Shown: positions 24,358 through 33,326, counted from the stretch's first letter. The stretch is 38,488 nucleotides of DNA from an uncultured Selenomonas sp. (GCA_937915915.1 CALGGN010000197.1:1-38488); one strand, 5' to 3'. Made by a program: numbers and translations. The notes: generated from the letters alone by a model not told the origin.

Positions 24358-25919
24358 TGTTTGATTGGAGCAAAAAGATAGGAATCGGCCTTTTGGCGGC
24401 ATCCATTGCCGTGGCGGCAGAGGCACCTGCCTATGCGGCGCAGCAGCCCATCTGGCTGGAGGTCAACCAGTCCTATTATCTGGATACCGGCGGACAGATC
24501 ACACGGGTCGCCGTGGCGAATCCGAAGATTGCGGATGTGAATATCCTTGGGGCAAGCGCGTTGAACGTGGTCGCTTTCGGAGCGGGCACAACGACGCTTA
24601 CCGTCTGGACTTCCAACGGGCTTCGTCAGGAATTTCAGGTCGTGGTTTCCTCATCGGATTCCGGTCTGGCGGCTTTGATCCAGAAGACCATCGGGCTGCC
24701 GGGGGTCCGGGTGGACAAGATCGGCGACAAGATCATTCTGACGGGCACGGTGCAGAATCAGCGCGAAAGGGATCGTGCCGTGCAGATTGCTTCCATGTTT
24801 GTCCAAGGGAAAGCAGAAAAAGAGGATGAAGCAAACAGCAGCCTGCTCAGCGGCGGCGTGGGGGAGGTATCCGGCGCCTCTGTGGAAAAGGATGATGCGG
24901 ATATATCTCATCCGAATGTCATCAATCTCATCGAGATGGTGAATCCCGACCAGATCAATATCGAGGCAATGGTCATAGAGATCAATTCCTCCGATGCGAA
25001 GAATCTTGGTGTCCAGTATGGCTCCAGTCTCGGAGGCACGACGACCTTTGGCAATGAGGGCATCTACTTTGCGGGCGAGGGATTCGGAGCCCAGCGGGAA
25101 AAAGGAGATCGCTGGTACAACCGCAACTGGCTGTTCACGCATTTCTCCCAGATCAATGCCAGAATCAGCGCATTGATCACCCAAGGGAAGGCGCGCATCG
25201 TGTCCCGTCCGAACATCACGACCATGAGCGGTAAGACGGCGGGCATTCTGGTAGGCGGCAAGGTGCCATATCCGGTGAACAACGGGAACGGAAGCACCAG
25301 TGTCAGCTGGCAGAACTACGGCGTTGAGCTGGATCTGATCAAGCCGGTGGTGGATCAGGACAACAACGTTACGGCGAGGCTGTTTGCGTCCGTGAGCCGT
25401 CTGGACTGGGCGAATGCGGTGTCCTCCTCGGATTCCACATGGCCGGCTTTGGCGACACGTCAGGCGGAAACCATGGTCAATGTGCCGAGCGGCATGACGA
25501 TGGTGATCGGAGGACTCTTGAACTCCGAGGATTCCAAGGTGCTGAAAAAGGTGCCGATTCTGGGAAATATTCCCATTCTGGGCGAATTGTTCAAGTATCA
25601 TGAGGACAGCAATGATAAAACGGAAATCATGATTCTCATTACGCCGCGCGTGGTCAATGAGACGATGCCCACTCGCATGACGGAGCAGATGCGTGACTTG
25701 TATCGTGAAGAGCGCAGAGCAGAGGAAAAACGGCCCGAAGTGGATGTCAACGCGCCGGTTCCGTCCGTGGAGGAGGAGAAGGCGGCAAAACTGGCAGAGC
25801 AGCAGAAGGCTGTCGAAGATCCGAAGCTCACGCAGGAAGAGGATTCCATCCTTGGAAAGTATCTGCATCAGGATGTGCTTCGCAAGCCAACGGAAGATGA
25901 GAAGCAGAGTGTGAAATAA
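24357..25919 (+). CDS. rcpA: Tad outer-membrane secretin (RcpA/CpaC)
   Basis: The 520-residue protein has an N-terminal signal peptide ending near AYA (27), a pilus-associated N-domain (LDTGGQITRVAVANPKIADVNIL), a BON-like repeat around residues 118-155 and the secretin core with GVELDLIKPVV and VPSGMTMVIGGLL near the C-terminal gate. The last segment, VPILGNIPILGELFKYHED and EIMILITPRVV, is the classic secretin end. It forms the outer-membrane channel for the Flp pilus and implies an outer membrane. The tail after residue 460 is charged and probably disordered. Confidence 0.95.
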   Translation: MFDWSKKIGIGLLAASIAVAAEAPAYAAQQPIWLEVNQSYYLDTGGQITRVAVANPKIADVNILGASALNVVAFGAGTTTLTVWTSNGLRQEFQVVVSSSDSGLAALIQKTIGLPGVRVDKIGDKIILTGTVQNQRERDRAVQIASMFVQGKAEKEDEANSSLLSGGVGEVSGASVEKDDADISHPNVINLIEMVNPDQINIEAMVIEINSSDAKNLGVQYGSSLGGTTTFGNEGIYFAGEGFGAQREKGDRWYNRNWLFTHFSQINARISALITQGKARIVSRPNITTMSGKTAGILVGGKVPYPVNNGNGSTSVSWQNYGVELDLIKPVVDQDNNVTARLFASVSRLDWANAVSSSDSTWPALATRQAETMVNVPSGMTMVIGGLLNSEDSKVLKKVPILGNIPILGELFKYHEDSNDKTEIMILITPRVVNETMPTRMTEQMRDLYREERRAEEKRPEVDVNAPVPSVEEEKAAKLAEQQKAVEDPKLTQEEDSILGKYLHQDVLRKPTEDEKQSVK

Positions 25920-25955
25920 TTATTGAAATAATCATTTGGGAAGGGAGTGGGCGGC

Positions 25956-26786
25956 TTGCCCGGAGAGAGAATCAACGGTACGGTTCTGACCTTTTTCAGT
26001 TCGGCTTCTGCTGTGGGCAAAACGCTCATCAGCATCAATATGGCGTCCGAGCTGGCGAGAGCGGGCGCGAAGGTCTGCTTGGTGGATCTTGATCTGCAGT
26101 TCGGGGATGTCTGCAATTATCTGCTGCTGGACCCGAGTCACACCATCGCGGATCTGCAAAAGGGCATCCAAACGCAGGGCAGCGAGTGCAATGTCGCGTC
26201 CTTCCTTTGCCCCTATGAATATGACGGCACTGTGTTCTATGTGCTGGCTTCGCCCAAGAAGCTGGAAGAAGCATACAACATATCGGAGAAGGAGATCAAG
26301 GAGATCATCCGAAGGCTGCAGACGATGTTCGAGTATGTGATCATCGATACGACCTCCATGTTCAGCGTGGTCAACCTCATGCTTCTGGATCTCAGCACGA
26401 TTGTCACGTTCCTTGGCATTGTGGATTTCATACCGACCATCAAGAACATGAAAATCGGAAATGATACCTTGCGGAGCCTGAACTACGATGAAAACAAGAT
26501 CCGCTTGGTGCTCAACCGCAGCGACGCAAAGTCGCGGATCAGCATGCGGGACGTGGAGCGGCTGTTGGGGGTTCCCTTCGATTTCATCCTGCCCAACGAT
26601 TTTCGGGCGGCAAGCAAATCCGTCAAGACGGGCGTCCCGCTGGTGCTGGAGGATGAGGGAACGGAGCTCAGCAAGAGCCTGAGAGAGTTGGTGTCCCGCT
26701 ATACCAACCGTGTCTACGCGGGAGATGACTCCTACGGGACGGAGCATAGCGGCGGGAGTGGCTGGTTCAGCCGCTTGTTCAGCTAG
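25956..26786 (+). CDS. TadZ/CpaE-like ATPase without receiver domain
   Basis: The 276-residue MinD/ParA-type protein starts at TTG 25956, with AGGGAG 8 bases upstream; a GTG at 25947 is too close to that site. The P-loop reads SSASAVGKT, so the usual signature lysine at its start (KGGVGKT) is missing, whereas Walker A-prime (LVDLDLQFGDV) and VIIDTTS are present. TadZ proteins position the secretion machine at the cell pole. It is followed by a second, receiver-bearing paralogue, so the two may form a hetero-assembly. The C-terminal tail is Ser/Gly-rich. Confidence 0.85.
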   Translation: MPGERINGTVLTFFSSASAVGKTLISINMASELARAGAKVCLVDLDLQFGDVCNYLLLDPSHTIADLQKGIQTQGSECNVASFLCPYEYDGTVFYVLASPKKLEEAYNISEKEIKEIIRRLQTMFEYVIIDTTSMFSVVNLMLLDLSTIVTFLGIVDFIPTIKNMKIGNDTLRSLNYDENKIRLVLNRSDAKSRISMRDVERLLGVPFDFILPNDFRAASKSVKTGVPLVLEDEGTELSKSLRELVSRYTNRVYAGDDSYGTEHSGGSGWFSRLFS

Positions 26787-26797
26787 GAGGCGGGTGT

Positions 26798-27925
26798 ATG
26801 GAATATCATGTCATGCTCGTAGAGGGCAACCGCCTGATGCTGGAGCAGCTTGCCCATGCCATCAAGGAGGCGCCGGGCTTCACGCTGGCGGCGCGCTATC
26901 AGGATCCGATGGATGCCCTCGGACAGGGGGTCGTGTTCAACCCGAATCTCATTTTGCTGGATATCGACCAGCACAGCGGTACGGGCATTTTGGCGGATTT
27001 CCTCCGCGTGTTTCCGAATACCGCGATCATCTGCATGGGGGAGCGCTGGCAGTCCGAAGTGGCGAGCCATGTGGTGCAGTCGGGGGCAAGAGGATATCTG
27101 GTCAAGCCCTTTTCCGCAGAGGAGCTGCGGGAGGCGGTCGATACCTTCGGCAAGAGCGGCATGGAGGTCTCTTCCCATACGATGGCGTTCTTCAGCCCGA
27201 AGGGAAAGAGCGGCAAGACCACGCTCATTGCGAACCTCGCCATGAGCCTTGCGCAGAAGACCGGCGAGCAGGTCGGCATCATTGACGCGGACTTGCAGTT
27301 CGGGGATATGTCGGTGTTCTTCAATCTGGACGCAAAGAGCACCATTGTGGAGGCTTCGCGGGATGTGGATTTCCTGTCCCCGATTTCTCTCAACAACTAT
27401 TTCCTGCCCGTGACGGACAAGGTGAAGGTGCTTTGCGGCACGCAGAATCCGAGCCTCAATGACAAGGTGGAGATCGAGCCCCTTGTCAATGTACTGAACA
27501 TGTCGAAGAATCTGTTCCGCTATGTGCTGGTGGATATCCCTGCGGGATTCAACCCGACCTCCATCGCGGTGTGCGAGGCGACGGATACGACCTATCTGGT
27601 CGCCATGATCAACGGAGGCTACGAGATCCGCCATATGCAGCGGGCTTTGGAGATCTTCAAGGACTGGGAGGATTACAAGGATCGGGTGAAGGCAATCTAT
27701 ACGCGGGTCACGCCCTGCGACATCGCAGCGAAGCTGCAGATTGAGGAGCTCATGGGCTATCCGGTGGAGGCCATCATCCCGAATGAGTATCTGGTGGTGT
27801 CCGAAGCGGCGGACAATGGTCGCATGGCGACGGACATCCGGCCGGACAGCCAGCTTTCCCGCAGCATCAACCGGTTGGCAGACAAGATCATCGGACATAA
27901 GCATATACGGTGGGATAAGCCATGA
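26798..27925 (+). CDS. cpaE: CpaE/TadZ-like ATPase with N-terminal receiver domain
   Basis: The 375-residue protein joins an N-terminal receiver-like domain (LILLDIDQHSG with the acceptor-type Asp, GYLVKPFS with the conserved Lys) to a ParA/MinD ATPase. Its P-loop is PKGKSGKTT, retaining the signature lysine that the upstream paralogue lacks. IIDADLQFGDM and VLVDIPAGF follow. This is the typical CpaE layout for pilus localisation. A ribosome binding site AGGAGG lies 7 bases before the ATG. The 3' end overlaps tadB by 4 bases. Confidence 0.93.
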   Translation: MEYHVMLVEGNRLMLEQLAHAIKEAPGFTLAARYQDPMDALGQGVVFNPNLILLDIDQHSGTGILADFLRVFPNTAIICMGERWQSEVASHVVQSGARGYLVKPFSAEELREAVDTFGKSGMEVSSHTMAFFSPKGKSGKTTLIANLAMSLAQKTGEQVGIIDADLQFGDMSVFFNLDAKSTIVEASRDVDFLSPISLNNYFLPVTDKVKVLCGTQNPSLNDKVEIEPLVNVLNMSKNLFRYVLVDIPAGFNPTSIAVCEATDTTYLVAMINGGYEIRHMQRALEIFKDWEDYKDRVKAIYTRVTPCDIAAKLQIEELMGYPVEAIIPNEYLVVSEAADNGRMATDIRPDSQLSRSINRLADKIIGHKHIRWDKP

Positions 27926-28893
27926 GAGGCACGATTGCAGTTTTGATCACGGCGGCTGCCTTCTTTATCTTCCTTTACTATATCCAGAAACGGGAGACCA
28001 GCCGCAACCAGATGGTAAAGCGCATGGAATTCTTCTCCGGCAATGAGGACGAAGAAGGCAAGAAGATTGCGCTGGCGAAGAACTTGGATCTGAAAGACCG
28101 ACTCATGGAGCAGGTGCGGTTCCTGGCAAGCCACTGGAACAAAGTCCATCAGAATGATACGATGGATCTCAGGATGCAGCAGGCAGACTGGCCTTTGCTT
28201 GGCTCGGAGTTCCAGGTGATGGTGCTGTTGATTTCCATTGTTGCGGGAGTCTTTGCATTTTTGCTGACCTTGAAGCCTGTCATGGCTCTTGTGGGCGCAG
28301 GCGGCGCGGCGCTTGTCTGCATGCTGTATCTGAAGATCTATATCAGCCGCAGGCAGGCGGCATTTTTGAACCAGCTCGGAGATACCCTTGTCATGGTGTC
28401 CAACGCGCTTCGCGCGGGCTTCAGCTTCATGCAGGCCATGGAGCTCATCTCGAAGGAGATGCAACCTCCCATCGGGGTGGAGTTCCAGAAGGTCATCAAT
28501 GAGATGAACCTTGGGGCGACCTTGGAAACCGCCATGGAGAACATGGGCAGGAGGATGCAGAGCTCCGACTTCGATCTGGTGGTGACGGCTGTCCTGATCC
28601 AGCGGCAGGTGGGAGGAAATCTCTCGCAGGTGCTGGACTCCATCAGCAATACCATCAACGAGCGCATCCGCATGAGGAATGAGATCAGCTCACTGACGGC
28701 GCAGGGCAAGCTGTCGGGATTGATTGTCGGCGCGATTCCCATCTTTATCGCTTTTTTCATCTGGTCCAACAATCCCGACTATTTTCAGCCGATGCTGGAA
28801 AGCCCCACGGGAAAGGGGCTTTTGGCGGGGGCTGTCGTTCTGGAGCTTTTGGCGATTATCGTCATCCGGAAGATTATTGATATCGATGTATGA
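27922..28893 (+). CDS. tadB: Tad inner-membrane platform protein TadB
   Basis: The 323-residue protein has an N-terminal helix (3-20), a helix pair (99-117, 121-138), a cytoplasmic T2SSF domain with ALRAGFSFMQAMELIS and QRQVGGNLSQVLDSIS, and two final helices (265-282, 299-316). TadB and TadC form the platform that works with the TadA ATPase. In most Tad loci tadB directly follows tadA; here it precedes the pilin genes while tadA and tadC come after. Confidence 0.92.
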   Translation: MRGTIAVLITAAAFFIFLYYIQKRETSRNQMVKRMEFFSGNEDEEGKKIALAKNLDLKDRLMEQVRFLASHWNKVHQNDTMDLRMQQADWPLLGSEFQVMVLLISIVAGVFAFLLTLKPVMALVGAGGAALVCMLYLKIYISRRQAAFLNQLGDTLVMVSNALRAGFSFMQAMELISKEMQPPIGVEFQKVINEMNLGATLETAMENMGRRMQSSDFDLVVTAVLIQRQVGGNLSQVLDSISNTINERIRMRNEISSLTAQGKLSGLIVGAIPIFIAFFIWSNNPDYFQPMLESPTGKGLLAGAVVLELLAIIVIRKIIDIDV

Positions 28894-28918
28894 TGGATGA
28901 TGCAGTGGGGGTGAGGAG

Positions 28919-29110
28919 ATGCTTCCTCGGATGTTGCGGTATATTTTTCAGGTGTATCGGCAAAAGGGGCAGGGGCTTTTGGAGTATGCTTTGATTATCG
29001 CCTTTGTCATTGCCGTGGGCGTGGCGTTGGTCTCTGCCCGGCCGCAGCTCTTGGAGGCGCTTTTGGCGAGCTTTAACTCCTCTGCCGATGTGGTGAATTC
29101 GATGGATTGA
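28919..29110 (+). CDS. flp: Flp-type pilin 1
   Basis: The 63-residue prepilin shows the Flp signature KGQGLLEYALIIAFVIAVGVALV. Cleavage after the Gly before Gln leaves Glu at mature position 5 and Tyr at 6, as required by TadV-type peptidases. The mature pilin is a short hydrophobic helix that packs into the fibre. GGGGGTGAG lies just before the ATG. Confidence 0.92.
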   Translation: MLPRMLRYIFQVYRQKGQGLLEYALIIAFVIAVGVALVSARPQLLEALLASFNSSADVVNSMD

Positions 29111-29179
29111 TTTGATGTGATGCCTTCCAAGGCTTCATATATATTTCTTTATTCAAATTTTTATGAGGGAGGAATTTTT

Positions 29180-29365
29180 ATGTTGGAAATGGTGACGTAT
29201 CTGAAGGATCGCTATATGAGCGAGAAGGGGCAGGGCATGGTGGAGTATGCTCTCATCATTGCTTTTGTTGTGGCTCTTGCGATTGTGCTCTCGTCTGATG
29301 GTGGACTTTCCGGCGCCATCGAGGGCGTCTTTGGCAGTGCTGCAAGCCAGATCAATGCACAGTAA
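29180..29365 (+). CDS. flp: Flp-type pilin 2
   Basis: The 61-residue prepilin carries EKGQGMVEYALIIAFVVALAIVL, with the same G/QGMVEY cleavage region as pilin 1. A very strong site, GAGGGAGGA, precedes the ATG at 29180 by 6 bases, which suggests this is the major pilin. A stable hairpin follows its stop. Confidence 0.93.
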   Translation: MLEMVTYLKDRYMSEKGQGMVEYALIIAFVVALAIVLSSDGGLSGAIEGVFGSAASQINAQ

Positions 29366-29384
29366 TTCTTGATGTGAACTGTCG

Positions 29385-29416
29385 GAAACAGTCTCTCCTT
29401 CGGGAGAGGCTGTTTC
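29385..29416 (+). terminator. Strong hairpin after the second pilin gene (attenuator or processing stem)
   Basis: GAAACAG with CTCTCC pairs to GGGAGAG and CTGTTTC around a TTC loop, giving a long near-perfect stem. No T-run follows, so it probably acts as a partial terminator or an mRNA-stabilising 3' stem that raises pilin expression over the downstream genes. Confidence 0.65.
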
Positions 29417-29445
29417 TGAATCAGTGCCCGAAAGGAGGCAGTGGA

Positions 29446-29922
29446 ATGAAGCTATGGCAGTATTGCCGTCAGAAGGGACAGTCCATCGTGGAGTTTGCCG
29501 TTGTGCTGCCTTTCTTGCTTTTGATTGTATTAGGCATTATGTATTCGGGATTTATTTATTCGGACTATGAGGCCATCAATGATTTGGCCAGGATGGCGGC
29601 GAGAGATGCGTCCGTGATGACAGCGGAGTCATATAATACGAAGGAAAGCAGTAATGCCGATGCGGCAATCATCGGATTCAGCGATTTGGAGGAGCAGTAT
29701 GAGGCGTTTGAGCTGCCGAACAATCTTTATATCTTGAACGATGTCAGTATCACATACGATGCAACGAACCAGCGTGTCGTGGTGACGGTGACGGCAAGGC
29801 TGAACCCTGACAGCAGCAGCCTGAGCAGTGCGTTTTCCGGTTTTCTGGGCGAAGGCTCGGTCTTGAACCGTCTGTCTGTGGAATATCAGATGCACTGCGA
29901 GAACGCTTTGACAACTACTTGA
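29446..29922 (+). CDS. tadE: TadE-like pseudopilin
   Basis: From the ATG at 29446, with AAAGGAGG nine bases upstream, the 158-residue protein begins YCRQKGQSIVEFAVVLPFLLLIVLG, the TadE signature with Gly before the cleavage site and Glu5. An extracytoplasmic domain follows with YSDYEAINDLARMAARDAS, a helix shared with TadE/TadG proteins. It is a minor pilin needed for fibre assembly. Confidence 0.88.
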   Translation: MKLWQYCRQKGQSIVEFAVVLPFLLLIVLGIMYSGFIYSDYEAINDLARMAARDASVMTAESYNTKESSNADAAIIGFSDLEEQYEAFELPNNLYILNDVSITYDATNQRVVVTVTARLNPDSSSLSSAFSGFLGEGSVLNRLSVEYQMHCENALTTT

Positions 29923-29990
29923 TCGGATGAAAATGAGCATGGGGATTTTCCCTGTGAAATGAATAGAACCTTTTTTGAGGGGGAGTGAAT

Positions 29991-31397
29991 ATGTCATTGC
30001 TGACGCGCCTGGGGCGCACAGATGGGAAGAATCTGCAGGTCATGATCTTTTCCTCCCGTAAAGGCGGCGAGACGAATGTCGCCGAGGATCGGGCGCAGAA
30101 TCTGAAACTCATGATCCATCGCAAGATCGTGGAGGAGATCACGCCCGAGGAGCAGCGCATTATTTCTGCGAAGAACATGTCCGATGATGATCTCGGTCTG
30201 GTGAATGATATCATCGACAAGTACTTCAAGCGGGTACTGGAGACGAATCCCTATGCGGTGCCGCTGGGGGAGCGCACGCGCCTTGTCGCGGAGATCCGTG
30301 ATGAGATGCTGGGGCTTGGTCCCTTGGAGCCGCTTTTGAAGGATGATACCATCACGGAGATCATGGTCAACGGGCCGAAGAAGATTTTCGTGGAGAAGCT
30401 GGGGAAGCTCACGTTGACGGATGTGAAGTTTCAGGACAACCAGCATCTCATGAATATCATCGAGCGCATCCTGACGCCTTTGGGACGCCGCATTGACGAG
30501 TCCTCGCCCTTGGTGGATGCGCGTCTGGCGGACGGCTCCCGTGTGAATGCGATCATTCCGCCGCTTTCCCTTGTGGGGCCTGCGGTGACCATCCGCAAGT
30601 TCTCAAAGAAGCCGTTTTCCGTTGAGAATCTCATCGCTTTCGGCACCATGGACGAGCGCATGGCACAGTTTCTGCGTGCCTGTGTGAAGGCGCGTATCAA
30701 TATCCTTGTGTCGGGAGGTACCGGCTCCGGCAAGACGACGACCCTCAATGTGCTGTCCTCCTTTATCCCGAATACGGATCGTATCGTGACCATCGAGGAC
30801 GCGGCGGAACTCCGCCTGCAGCAGGATCATGTGGTGACGTTGGAATCCCGTCCCGCGAATCTGGAGGGCAAGGGCGCGATTACGATTCGCGACCTTGTGC
30901 GGAATGCCCTGCGTATGCGCCCCGATCGCATCATTGTGGGAGAGGTGCGTTCCGGCGAGGCGCTGGACATGCTTCAGGCCATGAATACAGGCCATGACGG
31001 CTCCCTCACCACCGCCCATGCAAATACGCCCCGCGATGCTTTGAGCCGCTTGGAGACCATGGTGCTTATGTCGGGTCTCGATCTCCCGGTACGAGCCATC
31101 CGTGAGCAGGTTTCTTCCGCTATCGACTTGGTATTGCAGCAGTCCCGTATCCGTGACGGCAGCCGCAAGGTGACCTATATCACGGAGGTCCAGAAGATGG
31201 AGGGCAATACCATCACGACGCAGGATATTTTCCACTATGTGCAGACGGGATTCGATTCTGATGGAAAGTCCGTCGGGCATTTCGAATCGACCGGTCTGCA
31301 GCCGGGTTTTCTGGAAAAGTTCGCCATGAACGGCGTAGAGCTGCCGGAGAACTTCTTTGAGGCAGGGCCGGCTTCGGATGGAGGAGGTATCTTCTGA
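29991..31397 (+). CDS. tadA: Flp pilus secretion ATPase TadA/CpaF
   Basis: The 468-residue ATPase has Walker A GGTGSGKT (242-249), the Asp box around ITIEDAAELRL, Walker B IIVGEVR (314-320) and the His box TGHDGSLTTAHAN (333-345), all typical of the CpaF class. It powers pilin assembly at the inner membrane. GAGGGGGAG precedes the ATG at 29991. Its stop overlaps the tadC start (TGATG). Confidence 0.96.
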   Translation: MSLLTRLGRTDGKNLQVMIFSSRKGGETNVAEDRAQNLKLMIHRKIVEEITPEEQRIISAKNMSDDDLGLVNDIIDKYFKRVLETNPYAVPLGERTRLVAEIRDEMLGLGPLEPLLKDDTITEIMVNGPKKIFVEKLGKLTLTDVKFQDNQHLMNIIERILTPLGRRIDESSPLVDARLADGSRVNAIIPPLSLVGPAVTIRKFSKKPFSVENLIAFGTMDERMAQFLRACVKARINILVSGGTGSGKTTTLNVLSSFIPNTDRIVTIEDAAELRLQQDHVVTLESRPANLEGKGAITIRDLVRNALRMRPDRIIVGEVRSGEALDMLQAMNTGHDGSLTTAHANTPRDALSRLETMVLMSGLDLPVRAIREQVSSAIDLVLQQSRIRDGSRKVTYITEVQKMEGNTITTQDIFHYVQTGFDSDGKSVGHFESTGLQPGFLEKFAMNGVELPENFFEAGPASDGGGIF

Positions 31398-32395
31398 TGG
31401 GCAGTCTTGCGGTATTCGTCAAGTTCCTGTTTGCCCTTTCCGTTGCGCTGTTCACCTTCCTTGCCCTTTTTTCTATCATCAAGCAAAAGATTGGGGACAG
31501 AACGCTGATACAGAAGCGCATGCTTGGTATCGAGAACATGAACGTGAACCTGCGGAAGCCGTCTGTCGTGCAAAGCATGATGGAGCAGCAGGAGCGTGAG
31601 CACCAAAAAGCGCGAAAATTGGAGGACACGCCCTTTGTGGAGCGCGTCATCCTGCCGATGCGGAGGAAGGCAGAAGCTTTCCTGCTGCGCTTCACGTCGG
31701 GCTATATCCGTGATGCCATTGAGCACCAGCTTCTGCTTGCGGGGCGCCCGGCAAGGGGGCGTTCGGGGCCCTTTGTTCTGAAAATGGTGCTGTGCGCCGT
31801 GGTTGTGGGAGGCTTCCTTTTCTATGTTCTTTCGCACAAGCAGGGGATGCCTATGCCGCAAAAGATGGCATTCTTCGCCCTTGGAACTGTCGGCGGCCTG
31901 ATGTTGCCCCTTCTTGTGCTGCGCAGCCAGATACGGAAGCGGCAGGAGGCCATCAAGAAGCAGCTCCCGGAGGTGCTGGATCTGCTCTGCGTCAGCGTTC
32001 AGGCGGGGCTTTCCTTTGACGCTGCTCTGCGGAAGATCGTTGTGCGGATGGGTGGGCCCTTTGTCGCGGAGTGCCGCAAGATGCTGGACGATGTGCGCAT
32101 GGGCATGACGCGGCGGGATGCGCTGCTGGGCGTGGGCTATCGCTGCGGCGTGCAGGAGGTGTCTCTCTTCGTGACCTCCATCATCCAGGCGGAGCGCCTT
32201 GGCTCGAATCTCAGCAATACCTTGAGCATTCAGGCGGACAACGTGCGGGAGCGGCATCGGCAATGGGTCAAGGCCATGGCGCTCAAAGCGCCGGTCAAGA
32301 TCGTGCTGCCGCTGGTGGGCTTCATTCTGCCCGCTATCTTCATCGTGGCGCTGGGGCCTGCGCTGTTCAATGTGGCAAAGAATCTGTTCAAGTAA
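31397..32395 (+). CDS. tadC: Tad inner-membrane platform protein TadC
   Basis: The 332-residue protein has an N-terminal helix, a central helix pair near residues 125-180 and a T2SSF domain with SVQAGLSFDAALRKIV and QAERLGSNLSNTL, ending with a C-terminal hydrophobic segment. It is the partner of TadB and is coupled to tadA by an ATGA-type overlap. It is the last gene of the rightward tad operon, which ends at a clear terminator. Confidence 0.94.
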   Translation: MGSLAVFVKFLFALSVALFTFLALFSIIKQKIGDRTLIQKRMLGIENMNVNLRKPSVVQSMMEQQEREHQKARKLEDTPFVERVILPMRRKAEAFLLRFTSGYIRDAIEHQLLLAGRPARGRSGPFVLKMVLCAVVVGGFLFYVLSHKQGMPMPQKMAFFALGTVGGLMLPLLVLRSQIRKRQEAIKKQLPEVLDLLCVSVQAGLSFDAALRKIVVRMGGPFVAECRKMLDDVRMGMTRRDALLGVGYRCGVQEVSLFVTSIIQAERLGSNLSNTLSIQADNVRERHRQWVKAMALKAPVKIVLPLVGFILPAIFIVALGPALFNVAKNLFK

Positions 32396-32422
32396 GAATT
32401 TCTGTGTATAACCAAAGATAAG

Positions 32423-32462
32423 AAATCGCCTGTCGGATGTCATTTCGACAGGTGATTTTTCA
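32423..32462 (+). terminator. Rho-independent terminator of the tad operon
   Basis: AAATCGCCTGTCG pairs with CGACAGGTGATTT around a short loop and is followed by five T residues. The group II intron remnant begins three bases after this. Confidence 0.85.
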
Positions 32463-32464
32463 TT

Positions 32465-32629
32465 GTGCGCCCGGCGGCGCACGTTTCTGACCGGTGAAAG
32501 TCCGGTGCGGAACGCGAAGAATATGCGGGAGCGCCAAGGTCGTTCCGTCGGATATGGAAGGAACGGGACAGTGCACAGCCGGAACTCTTGGAGAGGATAC
32601 TTTCGAGGGACAACCTGAACAGAGCCTAT
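32465..32629 (+). pseudogene. Group II intron remnant (5' end plus first codons of the reverse transcriptase)
   Basis: The sequence starts GTGCGCCCGGC, the usual 5' end of bacterial group II introns, and includes GGTGAAAGTCCGGT, a conserved domain I element. A frame at 32582-32629 reads ELLERILSRDNLNRAY, the start of intron-encoded reverse transcriptases, after which similarity stops abruptly. Only ~120 bases separate the 5' end from this frame, too short for domains I-III, so it has an internal deletion as well as losing its 3' end. Its position right behind a terminator hairpin fits the target choice of class C introns. Confidence 0.7.
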
Positions 32630-32653
32630 ATCACTCAAGTGTCAACCTATGTT

Positions 32654-33082
32654 TTATGCACGAAAATGCTGGGCGGTGGATTCTTTCACGCCGAGGTAGG
32701 TCTTGAGCGAATCCTGGAGCAGATGGGAGTAATTGACCTTTTCTTTGCGGGCGAGGATGTCAAGCCAACGAGGAATGGTTACGGTTTTGGTGGTTGATTT
32801 GTTGAGCATTTTTTCGCGGAACGGAGGCATCCATGCTTCAATCATAACAATGCTGCCGCTATCCCCGTCTGGCTTTACATCAGATACACGAGACGGTTCC
32901 GGGATAGTTTCGCCATCTTCTTCCATGCTGTATAAATGAAGCTGCAAGGCTTCTTTGGCATTTTTGAATGCATCCTCCATCGTGTGAGCGCACGGAAGAC
33001 AGCCGGGAAGGTCAGGAAACTCGATAGCGATGCCATCAGGATCATCGTAAAAAATTGCGGGATATACATAAGTATCTTTCAT
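32654..33082 (-). CDS. hicB: HicB-family antitoxin
   Basis: The 142-residue protein has the HicB N-terminal fold (YPAIFYDDPDGIAIEFPDLPGC, then MEDAFKNAKEALQLHLYSME) and a C-terminal ribbon-helix-helix-like DNA-binding segment (TKTVTIPRWLDILARKEKVN). It neutralises HicA and represses the operon. AAAGGAGG lies nine bases upstream of the ATG. It follows hicA by 46 bases. Confidence 0.93.
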   Translation of the reverse strand: MKDTYVYPAIFYDDPDGIAIEFPDLPGCLPCAHTMEDAFKNAKEALQLHLYSMEEDGETIPEPSRVSDVKPDGDSGSIVMIEAWMPPFREKMLNKSTTKTVTIPRWLDILARKEKVNYSHLLQDSLKTYLGVKESTAQHFRA

Positions 33083-33128
33083 TGCAACGAACCTCCTTTG
33101 TGTAAATCAAGAGGGGCAGGGGGTTGTA

Positions 33129-33326
33129 TTATGGGAACACAACACCTGCTTGTCTCGATATGCTGTTGAGCGTACGGCGTGGTATGTCTTTCAAGGGATG
33201 CGTGACTGTCACCGTTCCGGGCTTTGAAGGATGCTGGAAGTGGTGATGATCGCCCTTGCATCGTACTTCCCGCCATCCGTCATTGTGCAGTATCGCTATA
33301 ACTTCCCTCGATGAATAGCTTTTCAT
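33129..33326 (-). CDS. hicA: HicA-family mRNA interferase toxin
   Basis: The 65-residue protein starts MKSYSSREVIAILHNDGW and has the catalytic-His segment KGDHHHFQHPSKPGTVTV followed by PLKDIPRRTLNSISRQAG, matching HicA in length and motif. HicA cleaves mRNA without ribosome help. The ATG at 33326 is preceded by GGAGGGAAGAC; a longer upstream frame is not needed. Confidence 0.93.
   Translation of the reverse strand: MKSYSSREVIAILHNDGWREVRCKGDHHHFQHPSKPGTVTVTHPLKDIPRRTLNSISRQAGVVFP

Noticed and set aside
24651..25868. 405-codon minus-strand frame opposite the secretin
   Set aside because: It is complementary to well-conserved secretin motifs, has no ribosome binding site and looks like a codon-usage shadow.
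26783..27904. 373-codon minus-strand frame opposite cpaE
   Set aside because: Shadow of the receiver-ATPase gene; no recognisable motif.
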